Source: Pseudomonadota bacterium (GTDB lineage: Bacteria; Pseudomonadota; Alphaproteobacteria; Rhizobiales; Hyphomicrobiaceae). From it: DNA of 42,477 nt. Below are positions 1 to 7,739 of this stretch, one piece after another. Numbering within the stretch: the stretch's first letter is position 1; each line of letters starts with the position of its first letter. The DNA lies in the NCBI GenBank assembly GCA_023412745.1, contig JAEZBZ010000033.1, positions 1 through 42,477 of the forward strand. The letters are read 5' to 3'. The position numbers were made by a program, and so were the translations under genes. The notes below the pieces were generated by a model. It was not told where the DNA came from and made no database searches. It saw nothing but the letters and a program-made list of their open reading frames with translations.

Positions 1-596
1 TGTTTACTCCGACTGAGGCGGCCGCGGTGGCGGCCCTCTATGCGCTCGTCATCACCCGCTTCGTCTATCGTGAGGTGAGCTGGGGACGGGTCCTGGCTGA
101 ATTTCGCGGAACCTTTATCGACACCGCCGTGATCATGCTGATCATTGCCTTCACGTCGACGCTTGGCGTGGTGCTGATCCGCAGCGGCCTGCCGACACAA
201 CTTGCGTCTTTCCTGGCCGGCCTGACTGACAGCAAGACTGTCCTTCTTCTCCTGCTGCTGGTGCTCTGGCTGATCGTTGGATGTTTCATGGCACAAACGC
301 CGGCGGTGCTGATCCTGACCCCTATTCTCATGCCCATCGTGCAGCAGTTCGGCATCAACGAGATCCACTTCGGAATCATCATGACGCTGGCTCTGACGCT
401 CGGCCTTCTGACCCCACCTGTCGGGATGGTTCTCTACGCACTTGTGCGCGTAACTGGTCTCTCCTTTGACGAACTCGTCCGGGCTTCGTTCCCTTATTGC
501 CTTATGCTTGTGGGACTGACGATCGTTCTCATTATTTTCCCCGATCTCACGCTGATGCTGCCTCGACTGCTTGGATACGCCGCCGCCGGTTTGTGA
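1..596 (+). CDS. TRAP transporter large permease (DctM family), C-terminal part
   Basis: The reading frame is already open at the window edge (first full codon at base 3), so this is the C-terminal ~197 residues of a ~430-residue protein. It is strongly hydrophobic with about five membrane segments and shows the DctM-type TPTEAAAVAALYA motif at the very start and a PILMPIVQQFGI segment. DctM is the transport subunit of tripartite ATP-independent importers, which use a periplasmic binding protein and an ion gradient to bring in carboxylates. The binding protein and small permease should lie upstream, outside the window. The dehydrogenase that follows 53 bases later on the same strand probably acts on the imported acid or a product of it. 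Confidence 0.9.
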   Translation, partial: FTPTEAAAVAALYALVITRFVYREVSWGRVLAEFRGTFIDTAVIMLIIAFTSTLGVVLIRSGLPTQLASFLAGLTDSKTVLLLLLLVLWLIVGCFMAQTPAVLILTPILMPIVQQFGINEIHFGIIMTLALTLGLLTPPVGMVLYALVRVTGLSFDELVRASFPYCLMLVGLTIVLIIFPDLTLMLPRLLGYAAAGL

Positions 597-649
597 CGGT
601 TGGTTTTCCCAAATGGCATACGCGGCATAATTACAAATTCGTAGCTGTC

Positions 650-1711
650 ATGAAAATTCTCGTTATGCCGGGTGACGGCATCGGTCCGGAAATCACCGAT
701 GGCACACTGGAAGTGCTGAAAGCGGCCGACCGCAAATACAATCTCGGTATCCAGTTCGAGACACGCGATATTGGCTTTGCGGCGTTGAGCCAGCACGGCA
801 CGACGCTGCCCGACGATGTGATGGCGCGTGCCAGAGAGGCCGACGGTATTCTCCTCGGCCCGATTTCGCATCTCGATTATCCGCCGCGGGACAAAGGCGG
901 AGTGAACATTTCAGCGGCCGTGAGGGTAAAGCTCGACCTGTACGCCAATGTGCGGCCGGCACGCACGCGCGCGGGCGTTCCACATCGCGGCAGCGACATG
1001 GACCTCGTGATCATGCGAGAAGCCACCGAAGGCATGTATCCCGATCGCAATATGGTGCACGGTACGGGTGAGTTCATGCCGACAGAAGATATTGCGCTTT
1101 CGGTGCGCAAAATCACTGCCTTTGCCTCAAACCGCATTGCGCGCGAAGCGTTCGCTCTTGCGCGCAAGCGGCGCAAGAAAGTCGCGGCCATTCATAAGGC
1201 CAACAATTTCATCCTGACCGACGGCCTTTTCCTGCGTGAAGTGAGAAAAGTTGCTGCGGAATATCCCGATGTCGAGCTGACGGAATACATCATCGACGCT
1301 ATGTGCGCGCATCTGGTGCGCGATGCGTCACGCTTTGACGTGATCGTCTCGACCAATTTCTATTGCGATATTCTCTCCGATCTGGCGTCCGAACTGTCCG
1401 GAAGCCTCGGTCTCGCGGGATCGATTAATGCCGGCGACACGCTATGCGCCGCGCAGGCCCAGCACGGCTCCGCGCCCGATATCGCCGGGCAGGGCATCGC
1501 CAATCCGACCTCGCTCATTCTCTCCGCCGCCATGCTGCTGCGTTGGCTGTCAGAGAAGAAGGGCGCTCCGGCGACGTACATCAGCGCGGCGGACGCGATC
1601 GAAAAAGCGATCGATGACGCGATTGCCAAGCCAAGCTCGCGCACCCGCGATCTTGGCGGCACCTTGGGCACGACTGCATTCAGTCAGGTGATCGCAGAAG
1701 CGCTGTCCTGA
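650..1711 (+). CDS. isocitrate/isopropylmalate dehydrogenase family oxidoreductase
   Basis: A 353-residue NAD(P)-dependent beta-decarboxylating dehydrogenase. The start at 650 gives the typical opening MKILVMPGDGIGPEI; the frame is open further upstream, but that part overlaps the TRAP gene and resembles nothing. The family's catalytic features are visible: the LDLYANVRP substrate-arginine segment, a Lys in HKANNF, an Asp in IIDAM, and the two metal Asps in CDILSD, where the usual Gly before the first Asp is Cys. Family members oxidise 3-isopropylmalate, isocitrate, tartrate or homoisocitrate. No leuA, leuC or leuD is nearby and a TRAP carboxylate importer precedes it, so a catabolic role on a 2-hydroxy-di- or tricarboxylate (tartrate-type) is more likely than leucine synthesis. 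The exact substrate cannot be read from the sequence. Confidence 0.88.
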   Translation: MKILVMPGDGIGPEITDGTLEVLKAADRKYNLGIQFETRDIGFAALSQHGTTLPDDVMARAREADGILLGPISHLDYPPRDKGGVNISAAVRVKLDLYANVRPARTRAGVPHRGSDMDLVIMREATEGMYPDRNMVHGTGEFMPTEDIALSVRKITAFASNRIAREAFALARKRRKKVAAIHKANNFILTDGLFLREVRKVAAEYPDVELTEYIIDAMCAHLVRDASRFDVIVSTNFYCDILSDLASELSGSLGLAGSINAGDTLCAAQAQHGSAPDIAGQGIANPTSLILSAAMLLRWLSEKKGAPATYISAADAIEKAIDDAIAKPSSRTRDLGGTLGTTAFSQVIAEALS

Positions 1712-1824
1712 ACCAGGAGGCCGGCTGGCGCGGGCTCAGCCGGTACAACCATGGCGCCAAAGGCAAGGGCGCCAGATAGCACTGCCCTGGCCTCCCTTCG
1801 TAGCATCGTGAGCCTGGACGTTGA

Positions 1825-2118
1825 CGGCCCCCGCCACCGCGCGAGATCGATCGATTCTTCCGCGCGGCAAGCGATCCGTCGCAAGAGGCGGCGGTGTTCG
1901 CAGCGCGCACTGCACTGGGGCTCCTGCTGGAAGGACCGCCGGGAACCGGCAAGAGCTAGACCATCGCAGCTTTCCCACTAAAATTGATTGCCGATGCATC
2001 CGTTGGATGGCTTCAATCGAACAAACTTCGATGCAATCTCAACTGAGGGCTCGACCAAGCCCTGGAAGCTGAGTGATGGGCCTATGAGCAGCCCCACTGC
2101 GAAGATTTCGCATCGTAG
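1825..2118 (+). pseudogene. decayed MoxR/CoxD-type AAA ATPase fragment
   Basis: In one frame this stretch encodes recognisable pieces of a MoxR/CoxD-like ATPase separated by stops. The Walker A segment is LLLEGPPGTGKS, ending at 1956, and is followed at once by TAG (1957). Then come TIAAF, a KLRCN piece (the usual IQCYEG region), TGA at 2044, GLDQAL, TGA at 2074, and WAYEQ, which matches the ALYEW-Y-Q region of the family. No start, Walker B or sensor region remains. Because all pieces stay in one frame, decay looks dominated by point mutations plus a lost 5' part. Nothing else was recognised in the 470 bases between the dehydrogenase and the ABC genes. Confidence 0.5.
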
Positions 2119-2181
2119 TACTGCTCTGCCTTTTAAGGCAGCTTCGCGCCTTATCTTGCCAAAGTCATAATGATAGTGAGA

Positions 2182-2973
2182 CTACGCGGCGTAATCTGGC
2201 ATGCGAAATAGCGTATGACTGCGAAGAAAATCGCGAGTGCGTTCCTGAGTTGGCCTGCCAAGAACATCAGCGGGGGCACCTTCTTCATGTACCAGCCCAT
2301 CGTGTAGATACACGACGCGATCTGCGACGTTATAGGCAAAGCCCAGCTCGTGGGTAACGATGAGCATGGTCATGCCGTCCTCGGCGAGCTTGCGCATGGT
2401 CAGAAGAACCTCGCCGACTAGCTCTGGATCGAGCGCGGATGTAGCCTCATCGAACAGCATCAGCTGAGGATCCATCGCCAATGAGCGCGCAATTGCAACA
2501 CGCTGCTGTTGCCCGCCCGAGAGACGTGTCGGGTATTCATCGGATTTATGCAGTATACCAACTTTATCGAGATTCAAAAGCGCCTTTTCACGTGCTTCCT
2601 TCTCACTGCGTCCCAATACGCGCATTTGGCCGAGCATGACATTGCGTACTACGGTCAAATGCGGAAATAAATTGAATTGCTGAAAGACCATTCCGATCTG
2701 AGCGCGGACGGCGCCCAGATCGCGCTCACGATAAACGATATTGCCGTTGTTTGCTGCCGGACGCCCAACTAGTTCGCCATTCAAATGAATGCTGCCCTGC
2801 GTGGGAATTTCGAGAAAATTTACACAACGCAGCAGCGTACTCTTGCCGGAGCCACTTGCCCCCAGAATTACGACTGCGTCGCCCTTGGAGACCTTAAGGT
2901 CGATGCCCTTCAAGACTTCGATCGGTCCGAAAGACTTGTGAAGGTCGGTGATTCTGAGAATTTCGTCTGCCAT
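2182..2973 (-). CDS. polar amino acid ABC transporter ATP-binding protein (GlnQ/HisP type)
   Basis: 263 residues, the normal length for this class. Walker A is GASGSGKST (38-46), the signature is LSGGQQQR (151-158) and Walker B is LMLFDEATSALD (171-182), all intact. It energises import by the two permeases encoded just upstream (16-base gap to the first). It is the last gene of a four-gene minus-strand operon: binding protein, permease, permease, ATPase. Transcription probably starts at the shared divergent region near 5300, which holds an operator of the local GntR-type motif. The family imports glutamate, glutamine, histidine, arginine, cystine and opines, so the substrate is unknown. Confidence 0.93.
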   Translation of the reverse strand: MADEILRITDLHKSFGPIEVLKGIDLKVSKGDAVVILGASGSGKSTLLRCVNFLEIPTQGSIHLNGELVGRPAANNGNIVYRERDLGAVRAQIGMVFQQFNLFPHLTVVRNVMLGQMRVLGRSEKEAREKALLNLDKVGILHKSDEYPTRLSGGQQQRVAIARSLAMDPQLMLFDEATSALDPELVGEVLLTMRKLAEDGMTMLIVTHELGFAYNVADRVVYLHDGLVHEEGAPADVLGRPTQERTRDFLRSHTLFRMPDYAA

Positions 2974-2989
2974 TTGTCGACCCTCACGT

Positions 2990-3658
2990 TTAATCGGACT
3001 GCTTCAGTCGGAACTCCAGTCTGCGGACCAGATAACTCATTGCGAGAATGATCGTAACCAACAGCGCGGCGGCGGTGGTGTAAGCTTCCAGCGGCCGAAA
3101 CTCCTGCTCGGCAAGAAGTTTGGCGTAATACAGCGTTTCTCCAAATGCGATCGTCGACGCGACCGTCGTCAGTTTGATGATCTCAATTCCCTGGTTCGTC
3201 AGGGATGGGACGATCCGCCGGACTGCCTGCGGCAGGATGATAAAGCGCATCTGGTCAGTGTAGCTCAGGCCGATCGCCTTGCCGGCTTCCCACTGACCCC
3301 GCTCCATCGACTGAATGCCGCTGCGGAATATTTCCGCCAGGTAGGCGCCGTTATAAAGCGTGAGTGCCAAAGCTGAGGCCACGAATGCGCTGCTCTGAAT
3401 ATTGGTAAGGATCGGCAGCGCGTAATAGAACCAGAAAACCTGCACCAGAGCTGGAATATTACGGAAAAACTCGACATAGCAGGTCGCCGGTAAGCTCAAT
3501 GCGAGGTAACGCGAGCTTCTCGCCGCGCCGACGACGATGCCAATGATAAGCGCGAAGAAAGCGATTACGAAAGCCAGCTGAAACGTTGCCAGCAGGCCAT
3601 TCAGAAAGAGATGATAGTTGTTGGTGAGGAAGCCGTAGTCCCATTGATAAGCGTTCAT
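2990..3658 (-). CDS. polar amino acid ABC transporter permease (HisM/GltK type)
   Basis: 222 residues with about five membrane helices. It carries the family motif YVEFFRNIPALVQVFWFYY (from about residue 61) and an EAA-type coupling loop around residues 109-145 (AEIFRSGIQSM, then GQWEAGKAIGLS). It is paired with the permease at 3665..4330; the two should form the heterodimeric membrane channel. Only 6 bases separate it from that upstream gene and 16 from the ATPase downstream, so the three are clearly cotranscribed and probably translationally linked. Confidence 0.92.
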   Translation of the reverse strand: MNAYQWDYGFLTNNYHLFLNGLLATFQLAFVIAFFALIIGIVVGAARSSRYLALSLPATCYVEFFRNIPALVQVFWFYYALPILTNIQSSAFVASALALTLYNGAYLAEIFRSGIQSMERGQWEAGKAIGLSYTDQMRFIILPQAVRRIVPSLTNQGIEIIKLTTVASTIAFGETLYYAKLLAEQEFRPLEAYTTAAALLVTIILAMSYLVRRLEFRLKQSD

Positions 3659-3664
3659 ATGTGA

Positions 3665-4330
3665 TCAATCCGAGCTGGCCAAGCGACGCTCGATGCGGCG
3701 GGTTAGCAGACTGGCCATGAAAATCGCTACGAAATACATCAAAGCGATTACGGTATAGGTTTCGATCGGTCGGAATGTCTGCGCCGAAACCTGCGTGCCG
3801 GCGTTGAAAAGCTCAAGGTAGGTGATTGGCGCGGTCAGTGCCGTTGTCTTGAATAACTCGATCACGCGAGTGAAGAATATAGGCAGCACTCTCTTGATTG
3901 CTTGAGGGAATATTACAAATCGGAATGCATCGGACTGAGACAGTCCGATTGATTTGGCCGCCTCCCGCTGTCCTTTGCTGATCGACTCGATGCCCCCGCG
4001 AAATACTTCTGCCATATAGGCTGCAGATTGCAGGCCAAGAGCCAGGGTTCCGGCGACATAGGCGCTGAAATTTATCTGCACTAGTACTGGGAGCGCGTAG
4101 TAAAACCAGATGATAAGTACCAGCGCAGGGAAGGCGCGGAACAGCTCAGTGTAACCGGTCGCAATTTGTGATGCGACTGGTAGGCGGCTTAGCCGGACAA
4201 CGCAGAGGACGAGGCCGAGGGGAACCGCAATGGCCATTGCCGAAACAAACAGCCACAGCGTTCCCTCTGCGCCTGCAATAAGAATGTGGTGATATCGCCA
4301 AACGACGGTGAAATCCCACTCATATTGCAT
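3665..4330 (-). CDS. polar amino acid ABC transporter permease (HisQ/GltJ type)
   Basis: 221 residues and about five membrane helices, with the partner motif TELFRAFPALVLIIWFYY and an EAA loop (AEVFRGGIESI, GQREAAKSIGLS). A GAGGAA ribosome-binding site lies nine bases before the ATG at 4330. It is the first permease of the pair in the amino acid importer operon, 36 bases after the binding-protein gene. Paralogy with the next gene is evident along most of its length, as usual for this transporter class. Confidence 0.92.
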   Translation of the reverse strand: MQYEWDFTVVWRYHHILIAGAEGTLWLFVSAMAIAVPLGLVLCVVRLSRLPVASQIATGYTELFRAFPALVLIIWFYYALPVLVQINFSAYVAGTLALGLQSAAYMAEVFRGGIESISKGQREAAKSIGLSQSDAFRFVIFPQAIKRVLPIFFTRVIELFKTTALTAPITYLELFNAGTQVSAQTFRPIETYTVIALMYFVAIFMASLLTRRIERRLASSD

Positions 4331-4366
4331 GTCGTGTTAGTTCCTCGTTTGGGTTGACGCGTGGAG

Positions 4367-5233
4367 TCAGCGGGCCGTGATCGGCGTCACTTCCTTGGCG
4401 TCCAGACCTCGATATGTGAGAAACTGCTCGTAGAGTTCCTGGCTTTTGCCAGTATTATAGAGAAACTGTGTCACGGTCGTGAGGTAATTTCTCCAGCGCG
4501 CGTCGGTTTCAATTCGAATACCAGCACCAGTCGGAGTGGTGACAGCAGGAGCCGGGACGAGAGTCTTGCCCATTTTAATCTTGGCACGCGTCAGATCTGC
4601 GGTCGGTGCAGTCGTCATCGCACCGTCGATGCGACCAGACTGAAATGCGGCAAGCAATTCTCCATGGGACGGGAAGTAGGAAATCGTTGCGTTTGGAGCC
4701 ATGCGCGCCATGGTGGCTGCGGTGGACGAACCGGTAACACCGCCCAGCTTGTATTTCGGATCGCTGAGCTCAGCCCAGGATTTTCCGGCAAGTTCATCCT
4801 TGACGATAAGTCCGAAAGGATACCAGAGGACCGGACCAGCGAAGTCGATTGCCATAGCGCGCACTGGATTGGGGTCCAGCATGAACATCAGGTCAAACTG
4901 GTTGGCCTGCAGTCCGGCAACAGCGTTGCCCCAAGTCGTTTCGACGACGACCAGTTCGACCCCGAGCGCATCAGCAATTTCTTTGGCCAGCATTGTGCCG
5001 ACGCCGCGCCATACAGCATCGCCAGACTTGACGGCGCCGGGGCCTTCTTTACCTGACGTGTCCTTGAAATACCAAGGCTCAGTCGGAGCAACGCCAAGGC
5101 GCAGCTTCTTGGTCTTCTGAATTTGCTCCCAGGTCGACTGCGGTGCCTGTGCGACAGCCGTTTGCGAAGAAGTTCCAATCATCAATAGGCAAAGGCAGAC
5201 AGCCACTGCCATCTTCTCGAGTAAGGTCTTCAA
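4367..5233 (-). CDS. amino acid ABC transporter substrate-binding protein (SBP_bac_3)
   Basis: A 288-residue periplasmic binding protein. The start is TTG at 5233, preceded by a strong GGAGGGAAC site; the first in-frame ATG is seven codons later and would shorten the signal peptide. Residues 1-30 form a secretory signal with a cleavable AVAQA end. The mature part opens with KKLRLGVAPTEPWYFKD, typical of the PBP2 amino acid binders, and has GGVTGSST as the usual domain-2 ligand loop. It is first in the importer operon and is divergent from a DadA-like flavoprotein, which suggests that the imported compound is an amino or imino acid oxidised by that enzyme. The ligand is not deducible. Confidence 0.92.
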   Translation of the reverse strand: MKTLLEKMAVAVCLCLLMIGTSSQTAVAQAPQSTWEQIQKTKKLRLGVAPTEPWYFKDTSGKEGPGAVKSGDAVWRGVGTMLAKEIADALGVELVVVETTWGNAVAGLQANQFDLMFMLDPNPVRAMAIDFAGPVLWYPFGLIVKDELAGKSWAELSDPKYKLGGVTGSSTAATMARMAPNATISYFPSHGELLAAFQSGRIDGAMTTAPTADLTRAKIKMGKTLVPAPAVTTPTGAGIRIETDARWRNYLTTVTQFLYNTGKSQELYEQFLTYRGLDAKEVTPITAR

Positions 5234-5284
5234 AGTTCCCTCCGTTAGCCGAACTAAAACACCCTAGGTTGTTATTGCCTGTGC

Positions 5285-5312
5285 TTGAGATGTGTGTGCG
5301 ACGGTATACAAT
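5285..5312. promoter_or_regulatory. operator A with overlapping promoter, divergent region
   Basis: Read on the minus strand, the site is GTATAC-CGTC-GCACAC with a preceding TTG, at 5312..5294. It is the weakest second half among six related sites in the window. On the plus strand a plausible sigma-70 promoter for the flavoprotein at 5349 overlaps it: TTGAGA (5285-5290), 16 bases, TACAAT (5307-5312). A repressor bound here could block RNA polymerase in both directions. The transporter operon starts 61 bases to the left. Confidence 0.65.
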
Positions 5313-5348
5313 GACCTTCTGTTGTCAACCGCTATCGGATGCCGAGCC

Positions 5349-6602
5349 ATGGATCAAGCCGTAGCAGAGCCCTTCATCGTCATTGGCGGCGGCATTGTCG
5401 GCTTGTGCTGCGCGCTGCAACTTCAATCACGCTTCAGACAGGTCACCATTTGTGATCCTGGCGATTTGAAACGAGCGGCGACCTACGGAAATGCCGGTCA
5501 ATTGGCAGTCGGTGAGGTCGTCCCGCTTGCGGGACCAGACGTCCTGCGATCGCTCCCCAAATGGATGGCTGATCCGTTAGGTCCCCTGGCAATACGCTGG
5601 CAGTATTTTCCGTACGCGGTGCCGTGGTTTTTGCGGTTCATACGAGAAGGTCGCATGTCGCGTGTTGAGCAGATATCTCGCCACATGGCGCTTCTGTGTG
5701 ATCTCATCGATCAGGATTACCCGCCGTTGCTACATGCAGCCGGTGCTGAAAATCTAATCGTCAACAAGGACTATCTGCGCCTTTACCGGAATGAAGATGA
5801 GTGGCGTTCTGAGGGTTATCGCTGGGCACTCCGCGAAAAAGCCGGTCTAAAATTTGATGTCTGGCGTGACGATCAATTGCGCGCGTACGCTCCATATATC
5901 GCTCCGCAGTTTTCGTTTGGCGTCACAATGAAGGGGCGAAAATTCATTTCCAGTTTGCCTAGACTGCACAAGGCTCTTCAGGATCTCTTTCGTGCGCGCG
6001 GCGGCACCGTCATTTCCGATGAGGTCAGGGGGTTTGAAACCAGCGAAAACAAAGTATCTGCAGTTTTGCTTGAAAGCGGGCGCCGTGCTCCCGTCAGCCA
6101 CGCGATCGTCGCAGCAGGTGCGTGGTCGGGAAGGTTGACATCAAAACTCGGCGATCAAGTGCCACTTGAGTCTGAACGTGGCTACCATGTCATGCTGCCG
6201 GATCCAGGCGTAAGTCCTGATCGCACCATATCTTACGTGTCGCGGGGGCTTGTCGTGATTCCGATGCAGGAGGGATTGCGGCTCGCTGGCACAGTTGAAT
6301 TTGCCGGGCTCGATGCGCCTCCCAATTCTGCGCGCGCCGAAAAACTGATTGAGGCGGCGAGGGTCGTCTTGCCCGGTCTGCGTACCTCCGGAGCTGAATT
6401 CTGGATGGGACATCGGCCCTCGTTGCCGGATGCACTTCCAATCATCGATCGCTCCAGCAGATTCGCCAACGTGTATTACGCCTTCGGACATGGCCATATG
6501 GGTTTAAGCTGGGCAGCGACGACTGGTCGGTTTCTGGCAGGCTTGGTGACGGGTACTCAAAACAAGGCGGAATTGGAGCCTTTTCGCTTAAGTAGGTTTT
6601 GA
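5349..6602 (+). CDS. FAD-dependent D-amino acid dehydrogenase-like oxidoreductase (DadA family)
   Basis: 417 residues from the ATG at 5349; 19 further upstream codons are open but overlap the promoter and lack family similarity. The N-terminal dinucleotide fold VIGGGIVGLCCALQL binds FAD. The family's GNAGQLAVGEVVPLAGP segment, ERGYHV, GHRPSLPDALPII and FGHGHMGLSWA motifs are all present in order. DadA-like enzymes deaminate D-amino acids or oxidise secondary amino acids to 2-oxoacids, passing electrons to the respiratory chain. It is followed 63 bases later by an Ldh2-family dehydrogenase that probably shares its transcript. Divergence from an amino acid importer supports oxidation of the imported compound. 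Confidence 0.9.
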   Translation: MDQAVAEPFIVIGGGIVGLCCALQLQSRFRQVTICDPGDLKRAATYGNAGQLAVGEVVPLAGPDVLRSLPKWMADPLGPLAIRWQYFPYAVPWFLRFIREGRMSRVEQISRHMALLCDLIDQDYPPLLHAAGAENLIVNKDYLRLYRNEDEWRSEGYRWALREKAGLKFDVWRDDQLRAYAPYIAPQFSFGVTMKGRKFISSLPRLHKALQDLFRARGGTVISDEVRGFETSENKVSAVLLESGRRAPVSHAIVAAGAWSGRLTSKLGDQVPLESERGYHVMLPDPGVSPDRTISYVSRGLVVIPMQEGLRLAGTVEFAGLDAPPNSARAEKLIEAARVVLPGLRTSGAEFWMGHRPSLPDALPIIDRSSRFANVYYAFGHGHMGLSWAATTGRFLAGLVTGTQNKAELEPFRLSRF

Positions 6603-6665
6603 TGAGGACCGGCGACAGAACGGCGGTTGAAGCGATTGTGGGAATAATGATGTGGGATAAATGCT

Positions 6666-7670
6666 ATGAAGATTTCACTCGACGCATTGCAGACTTTGTT
6701 GACGCGGGCGCTGTGCGCGTCGGGGATGTCCGAGGCCAATGCGTCCATCATCGCTGGTGTCGTGTCGGCAGCCGAGCGAGATGGAGCGCATCATCACGGC
6801 GTGTTTCGGTTGCGCGGATATGTAGAGACACTGCGCAGTGGCTGGGTTGACGGCAGGGCCGTTCCCGAAATTGATACATCTATCGCCGGGCTAGTGAAAG
6901 TCGATGCGCGAAATGGATTCGCACAACCGGCTCTTGCTTTTGCTCGTCAAGCCTTGATTGAGAAATGTCGCGCGAACGGGATCGCCTTCCTCACGATCCG
7001 CAATAGTCATCATTTCGCGGCGCTTTGGCCGGATGTCGAACCTCTGGCGGCGGAGGGGCTGATAGCTCTGGCATTTGTGAACAGCCGTAGCCGGGTCGCG
7101 CCATGGGGTGGGCACTCGAAACTGTTCGGCACAAATCCGATGGCATTTGCCTGTCCGCGCGCTGGAAAGCCGCCGATCGTATGGGATCAGGCCTCGTCAG
7201 TCGTGTCTAGCGGTGAACTTTTGATGAAGGCGCGCGATGGGAAGGTGGTGGCAGAAGGTATAGGGATAGATAAGGACGGCCGCCCGACCACCGATCCGAA
7301 GGCCATTCTGCAGGGTGGCGCCCAGCTTCCATTCGGTGGCCACAAGGGCTCGATGATTGCGTTGATGGTCGAGATCCTCGCCGCCGCGCTGACCGGCGGA
7401 CGTTTTGGAATGGAAGATGGATCAGCTGCGTATCCCGGCGCACAAACATCGAATGCAGGCGAGACAATTATCGCAATCGATCCGATGGCGAGCGCCGGGC
7501 AGGCGTTTTTCGATCGCATCGATCAATTGTCGGAAGCTGTCGTGGGTAACGGAGATGCACGTATTCCTGGGGAACGCCGCTGGAACGCACGCTCGAGTGC
7601 AGTCACGGAAGGAGTCGAAATTCCGGACGACCTCTATGAGTTCGCGATGAGCGTCGCGTCTGGCGCTTAG
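6666..7670 (+). CDS. Ldh2/malate-lactate dehydrogenase family NAD(P) oxidoreductase
   Basis: 334 residues, the typical length. It has the family's DGAHHHGVFRLRGYVETLRSG opening region in pieces, the IRNSHHFAALWPDVE active-site His region, GTNPMAFACPR and LPFGGHKGSMIALMVEIL. This fold includes (R)-sulfolactate dehydrogenase ComC, ureidoglycolate dehydrogenase, delta1-piperideine-2-carboxylate reductase and 2,3-diketogulonate reductase. It interconverts 2-hydroxy (or cyclic imino) acids and their oxo forms with NAD(P)H. Behind a DadA-like oxidase, a role in reducing an imine or handling a 2-oxoacid is plausible. A clear bidirectional terminator follows. Confidence 0.88.
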   Translation: MKISLDALQTLLTRALCASGMSEANASIIAGVVSAAERDGAHHHGVFRLRGYVETLRSGWVDGRAVPEIDTSIAGLVKVDARNGFAQPALAFARQALIEKCRANGIAFLTIRNSHHFAALWPDVEPLAAEGLIALAFVNSRSRVAPWGGHSKLFGTNPMAFACPRAGKPPIVWDQASSVVSSGELLMKARDGKVVAEGIGIDKDGRPTTDPKAILQGGAQLPFGGHKGSMIALMVEILAAALTGGRFGMEDGSAAYPGAQTSNAGETIIAIDPMASAGQAFFDRIDQLSEAVVGNGDARIPGERRWNARSSAVTEGVEIPDDLYEFAMSVASGA

Positions 7671-7686
7671 ATGAAATGGCCATGAT

Positions 7687-7720
7687 AAAAAAGGAGCCGG
7701 TTCAATACCGGCTCCTTTTT
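7687..7720. terminator. bidirectional rho-independent terminator
   Basis: A perfect nine-base stem, GGAGCCGGT / ACCGGCTCC (7693-7701 and 7707-7715), has a five-base loop. It is flanked by six A on the left and five T on the right, so it can end transcription from both converging genes. Confidence 0.92.
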
Positions 7721-7739
7721 AGTTTGGACTGACCCGCGA

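Noticed and set aside
650..1711. LeuB of leucine synthesis
   Set aside because: No other leucine gene is near, and it follows a TRAP carboxylate permease; a catabolic family member is more likely.
2126..2141. Palindrome CTGCCTTTTAAGGCAG as terminator of the amino acid importer operon
   Set aside because: The loop is only two to four bases and there is no U run in either direction.
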